Of a stretch of 64,000 nt of DNA, positions 8,017 to 16,361 are shown in pieces. Numbering within the stretch: position 1 is the stretch's first letter; the number at the start of each line of letters is the position of its first letter. Position numbers and translations under genes: made by a program. The notes below the pieces were generated by a model, which saw only the letters and a list, made by a program, of their open reading frames with translations, searched no databases and was not told the origin of the DNA. Source of the stretch: Longitalea luteola (GTDB lineage Bacteria; Bacteroidota; Bacteroidia; Chitinophagales; Chitinophagaceae); assembly GCF_017356035.1 (NCBI RefSeq), contig NZ_JAFIQX010000010.1, positions 220,481 through 284,480 on the forward strand, read 5' to 3'.

Positions 8017-9513
8017 TTACGCAAAAGAATAACTTATGCCGCCGTCTTTTTCATCTTTCAATAAAATACCCAGCTGTTGCAATTGCTGGCGGATCTTATC
8101 TGAAGTAGCATAGTCTTTTCTGGCCTTGGCTTCTTTTCTTATTTCTATCAGCAGACCGATCACCCCTTCCAGTTTGCCATCTTCCTTCTCTACGTCGCCT
8201 TTCAACCCCAGTATATCTTCGAGGTACTGCTTGAAATACTGCTGCAACAATTTCATCGTATCTGCGCTGATGGCATCAGGGGTAATATGTTTATCTTTTA
8301 TGGAGTTGATCACCGGCACCAGCTCGAAGATATTGGCCAGCACTTTTGCGGTGTTGAAGTCATCGTTCATGAATTCATCCAGCTCAAGCAATAAGGTCTT
8401 GATCTTATTCTCCAATTCAGCATCACCGGCGCTTGATTTAAATGCACCAACGTCTATTTTCTGCAAGACTTCATAGGCTTCCCATAACCGCTTCAATCCT
8501 TTTTCAGAAGCCTGTAATGCTTCATTGCTGAAGTCGAGCGTACTGCGGTAATGGGTTTGCAGAATAAAGAAGCGAATGGTTTGTCCGCTATAGGCCTTTT
8601 CGAGCAATGGATGTTCTCCACTGAACAGCTCCGTTAACTTGATCACGTTGTTGTAGCTCTTACCCATTTTCCGGCCATTGATCGTGATCATATTGTTATG
8701 GATCCAATACCGGGCAGGCACATGTTTATTGCAAATGGTGCTTTGGGCAATTTCACTTTCATGATGCGGGAATTGCAGATCCATGCCGCCCCCGTGAATA
8801 TCAAATTCAGCCCCCAGGTATTTACTGCTCATGGCCGAGCACTCGATATGCCAGCCGGGAAAACCTTCGCCCCAGGGACTTACCCAGCGCATGATGTGTT
8901 CTGGCGGGGCCGCTTTCCACAACGCAAAGTCCTGCTTGTTCCGTTTTTCTTCCTGTCCTTCCAGGTCGCGGGTGGTTTCCAGCAGGTCATCCATTACGCG
9001 GCCGCTGAGTTTGCCGTATGGATAACTTTCCGCATACTTTTTTACATCAAAATAAACTGAGCCGTTCATCTCGTAGGCATACCCTTCTTCCATGATCTTT
9101 TTGATCATTTCTATCTGTTCTACGATATGACCGGTTGCGGTAGGTTCAATGCTGGGATCCAGGTTGTTGAGCTGTTTCATCCCCCAATGGAACAGGTTGG
9201 TATATTTTTGAACCAGCTCCATAGGCTCCAGCTTCTCCAGTACCGCTTTTTTGGCAATTTTATCTTCGGCTTCCCTTCCTTCTTCTTCAAAATGACCGGC
9301 ATCGGTAATGTTACGTACATACCGTACTTTGTAACCGAGGTGCATCAGGTACCGGTATATCACATCGAAGGTAACATACGGCCGTGCATGCCCGAGATGG
9401 CTTTCGCCGCTAACGGTAGGTCCGCACACGTACAGCCCCACGTGACCGGGTGTAATGGGTGTGAATACTTCTTTTTGCCTTGTATAAGAGTTGAGCACTT
9501 TCAGTTCACTCAT
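8017..9513 (-). CDS. cysS: Cysteine-tRNA ligase
   Basis: 498 residues, a normal length. It charges tRNA-Cys. The HIGH-type motif is HLGH in [12 protein letters not shown] near residue 40, preceded by the zinc-binding Cys of YVCGPTV. Two further Zn ligands lie in HIECSAMS and the [18 protein letters not shown] block. The KMSKS-type loop is KMGKS (in [12 protein letters not shown]). The DALR-like C-terminal region ends in a motif typical for bacterial enzymes ([14 protein letters not shown]). The 3' end overlaps the edge of the GCGTT word array. Upstream is a GAAGT-type repeat region of about 220 bp. Confidence 0.97.
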   Translation of the reverse strand: MSELKVLNSYTRQKEVFTPITPGHVGLYVCGPTVSGESHLGHARPYVTFDVIYRYLMHLGYKVRYVRNITDAGHFEEEGREAEDKIAKKAVLEKLEPMELVQKYTNLFHWGMKQLNNLDPSIEPTATGHIVEQIEMIKKIMEEGYAYEMNGSVYFDVKKYAESYPYGKLSGRVMDDLLETTRDLEGQEEKRNKQDFALWKAAPPEHIMRWVSPWGEGFPGWHIECSAMSSKYLGAEFDIHGGGMDLQFPHHESEIAQSTICNKHVPARYWIHNNMITINGRKMGKSYNNVIKLTELFSGEHPLLEKAYSGQTIRFFILQTHYRSTLDFSNEALQASEKGLKRLWEAYEVLQKIDVGAFKSSAGDAELENKIKTLLLELDEFMNDDFNTAKVLANIFELVPVINSIKDKHITPDAISADTMKLLQQYFKQYLEDILGLKGDVEKEDGKLEGVIGLLIEIRKEAKARKDYATSDKIRQQLQQLGILLKDEKDGGISYSFA

Positions 9514-9593
9514 AAAAATTCATTAAATCAGTCTGATGATAATTAAATTAAAGCCGGTAACTGCAAAAGTAAATGTATCCTGCCAGAACGGCG

Positions 9594-9718
9594 AATCTGA
9601 GGTCTGAAGTTTGAGGTCTGAGGTCTGAGGCTTTTACAGATTTCAGCCTCAAAATTAACAGTCGCCTCAGGCTTAGTACTTCGTACATCCGACTTCCGAC
9701 TTCCAACTTCGGCCTCAG
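9594..9718. repeat. GAGGTCTGA / GACTTCCGACTT inverted word array
   Basis: The left part is tandem copies of GAGGTCTGA and TGAAGT; the right part (9676-9718) reads as tandem GACTTCC and CAACTTCGG, which is the complementary orientation. The array lies between the 3' end of the EEP gene and the 5' end of cysS, both on the minus strand. It is one of four similar arrays in the window. Confidence 0.6.
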
Positions 9719-9736
9719 CACCAAAATAACACCCGT

Positions 9737-10873
9737 TTAATCGTCTGCCAACCTGAGATCTGCCACCACCGGGTAATGATCCGAATAGGGCACCACGAAA
9801 CGATTGTATTGGAGCACGTCGAATGCTTTATCGGCCAGGATATAATCTATGCGCAGGGTAGGTGATATAGCCGTAAAACTGCGCCCGATGCCACTGCCTT
9901 TTCTCACAAAAGCATCCTGCCGGTTTCCTTTTATTCGAAAATAAGTATATGAGTTGGGGACATCGTTAAAATCGCCGCAAATGATCTCGGGGTACGGACA
10001 GCTATCCAGTTTTCCGCGTACCAGGTCGGCCTGGAACCCGCGCGATGCGTAACCATTCCGCAGCTTTTTTAAAATAGAACGGGAGGCGGTGACCATGCTA
10101 TCGTCGGCCGATTTTATGATCTCGATATTCCGGTAATCATTCTTCTGGAACAGAACCGATTGCAGATGTGTAGAATATACCCTGATCTTTTTACCATTCG
10201 CCAGTACATCAACTCCTATCAGGCTTTCTGCTGCCGCCCGTACTTTGCCTGATTCCGGAAACCGTACCCGCTGGGTGTCAACAATAGGAAAACGTGAAAA
10301 AATGGCCACCCCCGACTGAAAGCGGCCACTGGCCGCGCCGTAATCGATGACCCGGTAATAGTAGGGATAATTTAGCTGTACAATGGCGTTTGTGTTACTG
10401 TTAGTGAACGATTTTCCCATTTCCAGGAATTCCTGAAAGCAAAGGATATCCGCATCCTGCTCTTTGATGAAAGCGATCATTTTTTTGCGGTAATCCTTAT
10501 GTTCCTTGAGTTTCCGGTTATGTTCGTCGAACCAGTGCACATTCCACGTCAGCACGCGAATGGCGTTTTCTTTTTTTGCCGGTGTGAAGGAAGTAGCGAA
10601 ATGCAGTCCCAGAAAAACCCGGATATTACTGAAGCCAATCAGCAGTACGAGGGCAGGTAAGAGGGCCCATTTTGATCGAAAGATGAGCCAGAAGACCAGG
10701 AAGGCAAATAAAAAGATCAGCAACACGGGGAATCCGAGGCCCAGAATTGAAAAAAACCACCATTTAGATGGATGCAGCCAGGCGTTGGCGCAGGCTATCA
10801 GGAACAGACCGGCGACAACCACGTTCAATATAATGCATAACCGCTTTGTGAATGTTCTAACAAACCGGGCCAT
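9737..10873 (-). CDS. Endonuclease/exonuclease/phosphatase-fold protein with N-terminal membrane segments
   Basis: 378 residues. The first about 95 residues hold two or three hydrophobic segments (around 12-32, 38-66 and 70-90). The rest is an EEP catalytic domain: the LTWNVHWFDEHN start, CFQEF with the metal-binding Glu, CGDFNDVPNS with the catalytic Asp/Asn, and SDHYPVVADL with the catalytic His at the end. This fold includes DNases, phosphodiesterases and sphingomyelinases, so the substrate cannot be read from sequence. The layout puts the catalytic domain outside or in the periplasm. It starts 8 bp after the rhomboid gene's stop, so it is probably co-transcribed with the two rhomboids. 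Confidence 0.85.
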   Translation of the reverse strand: MARFVRTFTKRLCIILNVVVAGLFLIACANAWLHPSKWWFFSILGLGFPVLLIFLFAFLVFWLIFRSKWALLPALVLLIGFSNIRVFLGLHFATSFTPAKKENAIRVLTWNVHWFDEHNRKLKEHKDYRKKMIAFIKEQDADILCFQEFLEMGKSFTNSNTNAIVQLNYPYYYRVIDYGAASGRFQSGVAIFSRFPIVDTQRVRFPESGKVRAAAESLIGVDVLANGKKIRVYSTHLQSVLFQKNDYRNIEIIKSADDSMVTASRSILKKLRNGYASRGFQADLVRGKLDSCPYPEIICGDFNDVPNSYTYFRIKGNRQDAFVRKGSGIGRSFTAISPTLRIDYILADKAFDVLQYNRFVVPYSDHYPVVADLRLADD

Positions 10874-10881
10874 ATTTAAAA

Positions 10882-11808
10882 TTACAATTCTTCATCTTCT
10901 GCGGCCCGTTTCAGAATATCTTTTTCTTCATCGGTGAGAAAACGATAGCCTTGTTGATTGATTTTGTCTAATATTTCATCAATCCTTTTCTGGGTAATAT
11001 TCGGTATCTTCTTGTAAGGCTGGGTTCCCCTCGCATTGTAATGCAGGTCGGTTCTTGCGGTTTTTTTCCAGCTTTGCCTGTCGGGATTGAACAGATTGCC
11101 TAACCAGTCGAAGAAATTATTCATCCAGTTGCTCCAGTCGTGCCCACGCCGCAATTGATAAATGAACAAAAATCCAACAAAGCCGCCGGCGAGATGGGCA
11201 AAATACCCGGGCGGACTCTTTTGTGCTGCGATGAGTGCAAAATCAATGATCAAATAAATCACAGTCATTATCCATAACGGAAAGCCGCCGTTGATCATGG
11301 GAAAAATGCGGTAATCGGGGTCCATGGTAGTGGCCGCCACTGCAATGGCCCAAATGCCGGCGGATGCGCCTACCAGGGTAACAGCCGGCCCCATGGGTAC
11401 CAGCTTTGGAATAAGATTGTAACACAAAGTGAAGAATATGCCGGCCCCTACACTTCCGTAGATAAAAAGGGGGATCAGTTTCCTATTTCCGGTGATCTCC
11501 TGGAAAATATAGCCGAAAGCCCATAGCCATAATAAATTACCTATCATCTCCCAGGGATTGCTGTGCATGAACATGAACGACAGCAGCGTCCACGGGCGGG
11601 TCATCATTTTCTCGAAATCGCCGGGTACCACCAGCCAGTTAAAGATATTCTGGTCATAGGCCGATAGATCCTTATCGGCTATTTTGTACACCAGCCAGAT
11701 GAATTTGAAAATACAGAAGATGATGGCAATGGCACCAATTAACAGGACCAGTGAATTTCCATCCTGGCCCAGACCTACTTTTTTCTTATACCTATCTTCT
11801 CTTAGCAC
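10882..11808 (-). CDS. Rhomboid-family intramembrane serine protease (first of a tandem pair)
   Basis: 308 residues from a GTG at 11808. A TTG at 11853 would add 15 residues, and neither choice is certain. It has six or more membrane helices, the serine motif GASAGIWA and the helix-6 histidine in AHLAGGFVGF, giving the Ser-His dyad that cleaves membrane proteins within the bilayer. The serine motif reads GASAG rather than GxSG, a tolerable variation. A cytosolic tail of about 85 residues follows. It sits between a second rhomboid gene upstream and the EEP gene 8 bp downstream. Confidence 0.83.
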   Translation of the reverse strand: MLREDRYKKKVGLGQDGNSLVLLIGAIAIIFCIFKFIWLVYKIADKDLSAYDQNIFNWLVVPGDFEKMMTRPWTLLSFMFMHSNPWEMIGNLLWLWAFGYIFQEITGNRKLIPLFIYGSVGAGIFFTLCYNLIPKLVPMGPAVTLVGASAGIWAIAVAATTMDPDYRIFPMINGGFPLWIMTVIYLIIDFALIAAQKSPPGYFAHLAGGFVGFLFIYQLRRGHDWSNWMNNFFDWLGNLFNPDRQSWKKTARTDLHYNARGTQPYKKIPNITQKRIDEILDKINQQGYRFLTDEEKDILKRAAEDEEL

Positions 11809-11945
11809 GGAATATATTTTAGTGAATTTACAAATTCCTTCGTGTTCGGTCAATCCGTCGAGCCCCGCCTTCCTGAATTTATTACGTTCCCTTTATCTCC
11901 ATTCCGGTATAATAACAGCTAAAGAGGTGTTAAAGTTGCAAACGA

Positions 11946-12641
11946 TCAATAAAAGGTGCGCCGGTTCGATCTGTTCATAGTCATTACCAAAATTAAACCA
12001 ACTATTGCGCCACCCACGTGGGCAAAATGGGCTACATTGTCGCCGTACGAAGGGTTAATTCCGCCGAACAGGTCGAGTAGGAAATATCCGATGACAACGT
12101 ATTTTGCCTTTATCGGAACCGGTAACGGAAAAATGAACAGCGGTGTGTTCGGAAAAAGATAGGCAAAAGCTGCCATTACACCATTGATAGCTCCCGAGGC
12201 CCCAACAACAGTCGTATAGTAAACAACAGAGCCGCGTTCCCTGAATTGTTCTAATGATATGCTGCCGCTGGCTAATTTATCCTGTAGCACATTCATGCTA
12301 ATGGCCAAAACACCCAGTTGCACAAGGGCGGCGCCAACGCCGCAGATCAGGTAAAAAATTAGGAAACGCTTGCTTCCCCAGATATCTTCGAGCGGCGATC
12401 CGAACATCCACAGCACAAACATGTTCATGATTATATGAAAAGGAGCCAGACTGTGCAGGAACATGTACGACACCAACTGCCATATTCCAAAAGAAGGATT
12501 TCCGTGATGATGAAGCGCAAGAGCGTTTATAAATGGTTCTTTAAAGGTTAACTCTGCCAGCCAGAATAAAACGTTTATAATTACCAGATTCTTAATTACC
12601 GGTGGAATTGATTGAAATCCCCGCATTCGGATATCTGCCAT
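11946..12641 (-). CDS. Rhomboid-family intramembrane serine protease (second of a tandem pair)
   Basis: 231 residues, the compact six-helix form. The catalytic serine is in GASGAINGVMAA and the catalytic histidine in AHFAHVGGAIVG; the WMFGSPLEDIWG loop and Glu/Arg after the first helix also fit the family. Together with the following gene it makes a tandem pair of rhomboids. Pairs like this are common in Bacteroidota and often co-transcribed. The ATG at 12641 is the natural start (MADIRMRGFQSIPP). Confidence 0.9.
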   Translation of the reverse strand: MADIRMRGFQSIPPVIKNLVIINVLFWLAELTFKEPFINALALHHHGNPSFGIWQLVSYMFLHSLAPFHIIMNMFVLWMFGSPLEDIWGSKRFLIFYLICGVGAALVQLGVLAISMNVLQDKLASGSISLEQFRERGSVVYYTTVVGASGAINGVMAAFAYLFPNTPLFIFPLPVPIKAKYVVIGYFLLDLFGGINPSYGDNVAHFAHVGGAIVGLILVMTMNRSNRRTFY

Positions 12642-12730
12642 TCTTCTAAATTTATTACGTGAATTTCGGTATGTTTCTTTGAATAAAGGATAGCGGCTTT
12701 GTTATTTTTAAGCCCGGGCGAATAATTTGT

Positions 12731-12836
12731 GAAGTAAGATGTAAGATTCGGTAAGTATGAAAATTCCCTTTTTTCAAACCTGATCACTGTTTCATACCGC
12801 TCCCGTCGTACTTCTTACTTCGTACTTCAGCTTTCT
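12731..12836. repeat. GAAGTAAGA inverted word array
   Basis: The left arm, 12731-12763, has GAAGTAAGATGTAAG and GTAAGTATGAAA. The right arm, 12791-12836, contains TTTCATACCG and CTTCTTACTTCGTACTTC in the opposite sense, so the region can form an imperfect stem. It lies between the rlmD stop and the rhomboid start, both on the minus strand. No T-run makes it a clear terminator. Confidence 0.5.
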
Positions 12837-12858
12837 TATTCAGGTTTCTTTCTGTCAA

Positions 12859-14283
12859 TTATCGCAGCTTTAATTGAACAACATTCTCTATATGATGGGT
12901 GTGCGGGAACATATCTACCGGTTGCACCCGGGTCACTTCATACTTTTCATCGAGCAGGTTCAGATCCCTTGCCTGCGTTGCCGGATTGCAGCTTACATAT
13001 ACTACCAGCGGTGCGGCGGTTTCCAGGATCTTACGTACCAGTTTTTCATGCATGCCCGCCCGTGGCGGATCGGTAATGACCACATCTGGTTTTCCATGCT
13101 GCTGGAAGAATTCGCTGGTACAAACGTCTATCACATCGCCTGCAAAGAACTCGGCATGTTGAATATTATTGAGGGCAGCATTTTCCTTCGCATCGGCAAT
13201 GGCCTCCTGAACCGTCTCAACCCCGATTATCTTTTTGGCTTTATCGCTTACAAACAATCCGATACTGCCGGTACCGCAATACAGGTCGTACACTGTTTGC
13301 TGACCGGTTAATTCAGCCAGCTCGCGGGTTACCTGGTACAGGCGCTCACCCTGCCGGGTATTGGTTTGAAAAAATGACTTGGGCCCGATCTTGAATTGCA
13401 GTTTTTCGGCAACAGTTCCCCGCGAGAGGGTTTCAATAATATACCCTTTGCCGTAATAAGCCTTTGGTTCCAGGTCGTATATAGTATCGTTCTTTTTCGG
13501 ATTGATGGTAAACAGCAAAGTGGTAATGCCCGGCACCCGTTGTAACAGGTGATCGAACAAACGGATCCTTTCTGCTTCATCTTCGTAGCCAAAGCACACA
13601 TTCACCATCACTTCGCCGGTGGTGGCCACCCGAACGATCAGCGTGCGCAACCAGCCCTGGTGAAAACGGATGTCATAAAAAGCCAAATTGTGCTGGCGGG
13701 CATATTCGCGAATGGTATTCTTGATGGCATTTACCGGCTCGGCCATTAAATGGCAGGTGGTTATATCAATCACTTTATCGAACAGGCGGGGCACATGAAA
13801 CCCCAGGGCGTTCTCCTGCTCTATGACCGTTTCTTTCGCGGCCGCTATTTCTTCGGGCAACAGGTAACGGCGGTTGCTGAAAGTAAATTCCAGCTTATTG
13901 CGGTAGCGGGCCGTTTCTGTACAACCAATAATAGGTTGAATCGGGGGCAACTGCACTTTGCCGATGCGCTTCAGGTTCTGCACCACTTCATTCTGCTTAT
14001 ATAGCAATTGTTTTTCATAGGGCAGCATCTGCCATTTACAACCGCCGCAAACACCAAAATGCTGGCAGAACGGGGATACCCGGTCGGGGCTCCATGAATG
14101 GAACCGAACGGCTTTTCCTTCGCCCCATTCTTTTTTACTTTTTGTTAACTGTACGTCTACCACATCACCGGGAACTGCACCCTCAATAAAGATCACTTTA
14201 CCGTCTACTTTGCTCAGCGCCTTGCCTTCTGCCGCATAATCTTCAACAGTAACCTGTTGTAACACCATCTTCTTTTTATTCAT
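12859..14283 (-). CDS. rlmD: 23S rRNA (uracil-C5)-methyltransferase, RlmD-like
   Basis: 474 residues. It has an N-terminal TRAM domain (about 8-62), then an iron-sulphur Cys set FCQHFGVCGGCKW (about residues 72-84), with a further Cys in ITTCHL near 171. A SAM-dependent methyltransferase domain follows: YDLYCGTGSIGL, the TDPPRAGMHEK block and the catalytic Cys in VYVSCNPATQARDL. Members methylate U1939 or U747 of 23S rRNA, or U54 of tRNA. Bacteroidota commonly have a single RlmD/RumA-type gene, and the exact target site cannot be fixed here. Confidence 0.88.
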   Translation of the reverse strand: MNKKKMVLQQVTVEDYAAEGKALSKVDGKVIFIEGAVPGDVVDVQLTKSKKEWGEGKAVRFHSWSPDRVSPFCQHFGVCGGCKWQMLPYEKQLLYKQNEVVQNLKRIGKVQLPPIQPIIGCTETARYRNKLEFTFSNRRYLLPEEIAAAKETVIEQENALGFHVPRLFDKVIDITTCHLMAEPVNAIKNTIREYARQHNLAFYDIRFHQGWLRTLIVRVATTGEVMVNVCFGYEDEAERIRLFDHLLQRVPGITTLLFTINPKKNDTIYDLEPKAYYGKGYIIETLSRGTVAEKLQFKIGPKSFFQTNTRQGERLYQVTRELAELTGQQTVYDLYCGTGSIGLFVSDKAKKIIGVETVQEAIADAKENAALNNIQHAEFFAGDVIDVCTSEFFQQHGKPDVVITDPPRAGMHEKLVRKILETAAPLVVYVSCNPATQARDLNLLDEKYEVTRVQPVDMFPHTHHIENVVQLKLR

Positions 14284-14297
14284 TGCGCAAAGATAAC

Positions 14298-14453
14298 GAA
14301 GTCGGAAGTCGGAAGCCTGAAGTCAGCAGCCTGAAAAATTACTAATTCATACTGCACCTGCGTGCGGCAGGCTGAAATGCTTCGCCTGAATTCAAGTATA
14401 TCGAAAATCATCCGACTTATGTGTCAGACTTCCGGCTTCGGAGTAAAAAAAGG
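14298..14453. repeat. GAAGTCGGAAGT inverted word array
   Basis: The left arm, 14298-14334, has two copies of GAAGTCG plus GAAGCCTGAAGTC. The right arm, 14411-14453, has CCGACTT, CAGACTTCC and GGCTTCGG in the complementary sense. Between them is a broken form of the CCTGC...GGCAGG palindrome (near 14357-14372). Confidence 0.6.
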
Positions 14454-14461
14454 CAGCCCTG

Positions 14462-14487
14462 AATTACCAGGGCTGCCACCTTCACGC
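14462..14487 (-). terminator. Intrinsic terminator downstream of msrB
   Basis: A 10-bp perfect stem (14462-14471 with 14478-14487), 6-nt loop. On the minus strand it is followed by seven U (A-run 14455-14461). It lies 175 bp past the msrB stop. Confidence 0.8.
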
Positions 14488-14661
14488 TATTATTACAAGC
14501 AAAAATAGACCAGTGGTTAAAGAACCACAGTCGCTATTTAAATAACAAAAACCGGTTGTATAAGGTTGCTGTTATTTTCATTTTTGCTTATTATTTTATA
14601 TTTGGTAGATCTTTCCCCCTACGGACGAATTGGGGGAAAATTTAGATTGAGAACCAGCCTT

Positions 14662-15255
14662 TTATTCACCCTTTTTGTCGCCACTTTTTTGCTGGCCGCC
14701 TTCATTGTACTTTATTTCTGCAGCCTGAGCTTTTTCAAAGTCAAGTACAACGCCATTTATGCAATACCGCAGGCCCGTGGGCGGGGGGCCGTCTTCAAAA
14801 ACATGGCCCAGGTGCGACTTGCAACGGCCGCACATTACCTCGGTGCGGCTCATGCCATGCGAATTATCGGGAGCATAAATAATACTGCCCTTGGTAATGG
14901 GCTGATAAAAGCTTGGCCAGCCACAGCCGCTTTCAAATTTTGTATCACTTTTAAACAGCGCATTGCCACAGGCCGCGCAATAATACGTTCCTACTTCCTT
15001 CGACTCTTCATATTTGCTGGTCCAGGGCCTTTCCGTTCCCTTCTGGCGGGCAATGGCATACACATCCGCCGGCAGGATCTTTCTCCATTCTTCTTCGCTG
15101 ATATTCACTTTTGCCGAATCGGTGCGGGAATAGACCGGGTTCTTTTTTGATGTATCCATATTTTCTTTTTTCGTTGTATTAGGTTGAGAATAAGTGCATT
15201 GCTGTAAAGTAACGGTCAGCATCAATAACGACAGGCACTGTAGAACACGCTTCAT
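14662..15255 (-). CDS. msrB: Peptide-methionine (R)-S-oxide reductase, exported
   Basis: 197 residues. It reduces the R-epimer of methionine sulfoxide in proteins. An N-terminal hydrophobic stretch ends in LQQC (Cys20), suggesting a lipoprotein or at least export; the lipobox is weak. The MsrB domain spans about 48-190 with zinc-binding CxxC pairs CAAC and CGRC, the FESGCGWPSF block, GHVFEDGPPPTGLRYCIN and the catalytic Cys in RYCINGVVL. The usual RYCINSASL has become RYCINGVVL, with the catalytic Cys kept. It stands alone, divergent from adk, with no msrA beside it. Confidence 0.92.
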   Translation of the reverse strand: MKRVLQCLSLLMLTVTLQQCTYSQPNTTKKENMDTSKKNPVYSRTDSAKVNISEEEWRKILPADVYAIARQKGTERPWTSKYEESKEVGTYYCAACGNALFKSDTKFESGCGWPSFYQPITKGSIIYAPDNSHGMSRTEVMCGRCKSHLGHVFEDGPPPTGLRYCINGVVLDFEKAQAAEIKYNEGGQQKSGDKKGE

Positions 15256-15511
15256 AACTGTTGATTGTATTTACCAAATGTACGTAGCCGGCGTACCGTT
15301 TGGATGCCTGCTGAACGACACCTTCTATGAGCTTAACATTTTGTTCAGACGATAGTTGCAAAAACCGGCGCCTGCCTACGGGCTAACATATTAACTAAAA
15401 AGAGGTTAACCGCCAGGGTTGGCGGCATTGAACGCAAAAAAACACCATTCTCATTAAATAATTTTTAATCAGAAAGCCCATATTCTAAAGGGATTATTTC
15501 TGTGGTTGGTT

Positions 15512-15519
15512 TATATTTG
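15512..15519 (+). promoter_or_regulatory. -7 box upstream of adk
   Basis: TATATTTG is an exact match to TAnnTTTG and lies 26 bp before the adk ATG, giving a short leader. No strong -33 box is seen at 19 bp. Confidence 0.5.
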
Positions 15520-15545
15520 CCGCCTCACAAAGGGACTCAGAAAAC

Positions 15546-16127
15546 ATGTTTAATCTTATATTATTTGGACCTCCGGGAAGCGGAAAAGGAACTCAATCAG
15601 AAAAACTGATCGAAAAATTTGGTTGGATCCATCTGTCAACCGGCGATTTGTTGCGTAAAGAAATAGCCAATGCCACCCAGCTTGGGCTGGAAGCAAAAGC
15701 TTTTATCGACAAAGGCCAACTGGTGCCTGATGAAGTAGTGATAGGCATGATCGGTTCTGCGCTGGACGCAAACCCAAATGCCAAAGGCTTTTTGTTCGAC
15801 GGTTTTCCAAGAACAGAAGCCCAGGCCGAAGCGCTGGATGCTTTACTCGCCGGCAAAGGCAGTGAAATAACCCTGGTGCTGGCCCTGGAAGTAGGTGAGG
15901 AAGAACTGGTAGCCCGGTTGTTGAACAGAGGTTTAACTTCTTCACGAAGCGACGACCGCGATGAGAATGTTATTCGCAAGCGTTTGCAGGAGTACCATAA
16001 CAAAACCGCCATTGTTGCTGACTACTACGCTAAGTTCGGCAAAGTGGCCCGGATCAAAGGCGAAGGCACCATCGATGACATTTTTCAATCGCTGGTAGCT
16101 GAAATTGAAGCCAAACAACCGGCGTGA
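15546..16127 (+). CDS. adk: Adenylate kinase
   Basis: 193 residues. It interconverts ATP + AMP and 2 ADP. The P-loop is GPPGSGKGTQ at residues 6-15. The AMP-binding part has HLSTGDLLRKE and FDGFPRTEAQAEAL; the LID region shows RLLNRGLTSSRSDDRDENVIRKRL. The lid is short and lacks the four-Cys zinc site, as usual for Bacteroidota adenylate kinases of about 190 residues. A -7 box lies 26 bp upstream and a strong terminator follows at 16243. Confidence 0.97.
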   Translation: MFNLILFGPPGSGKGTQSEKLIEKFGWIHLSTGDLLRKEIANATQLGLEAKAFIDKGQLVPDEVVIGMIGSALDANPNAKGFLFDGFPRTEAQAEALDALLAGKGSEITLVLALEVGEEELVARLLNRGLTSSRSDDRDENVIRKRLQEYHNKTAIVADYYAKFGKVARIKGEGTIDDIFQSLVAEIEAKQPA

Positions 16128-16242
16128 AGAGTTTAACGTTCTAAGTTTTAAGTTCTAAGTTCACTGCTGTTTCAGCTTTGTGTTAAGCAATGGTTTTGCT
16201 GCTTTCTTGAAATTTCGGCTCGAACATTTACCAATATAATTG

Positions 16243-16285
16243 CAAGGCGCGGCTCGGTTACCACCGAAGCGCGCCTTGTTTATTT
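16243..16285 (+). terminator. Terminator downstream of adk
   Basis: A 9-bp perfect stem CAAGGCGCG/CGCGCCTTG (16243-16251 with 16270-16278) encloses a second 5-bp stem (16254-16258 with 16263-16267) and is followed by TTTATTTT. Confidence 0.75.
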
Positions 16286-16361
16286 TAATACCGGCAAAAC
16301 ATGAAAAAGTATTTACTATTGAAGCGGCCAGGCATTTCATTATCACATTATCACATTAGCT

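Larger units (their letters stand above)
14284..14661. other. 378-bp gap between rlmD and msrB: repeats, hairpins, terminator
   Basis: The gap holds no convincing gene. It contains a GAAGTCGGAAGT inverted array (14298-14453), an intrinsic terminator (14462-14487), a small hairpin GTGGTT/AACCAC (14513-14528), and an 8-bp hairpin TTTCCCCC/GGGGGAAA (14612-14619 with 14632-14639), 23 bp past the msrB stop. Confidence 0.7.

Noticed and set aside
14566..15150. A long open frame antisense to msrB
   Set aside because: It lies wholly over the well-supported MsrB gene and its composition follows from the opposite strand; no signal or motif supports it.
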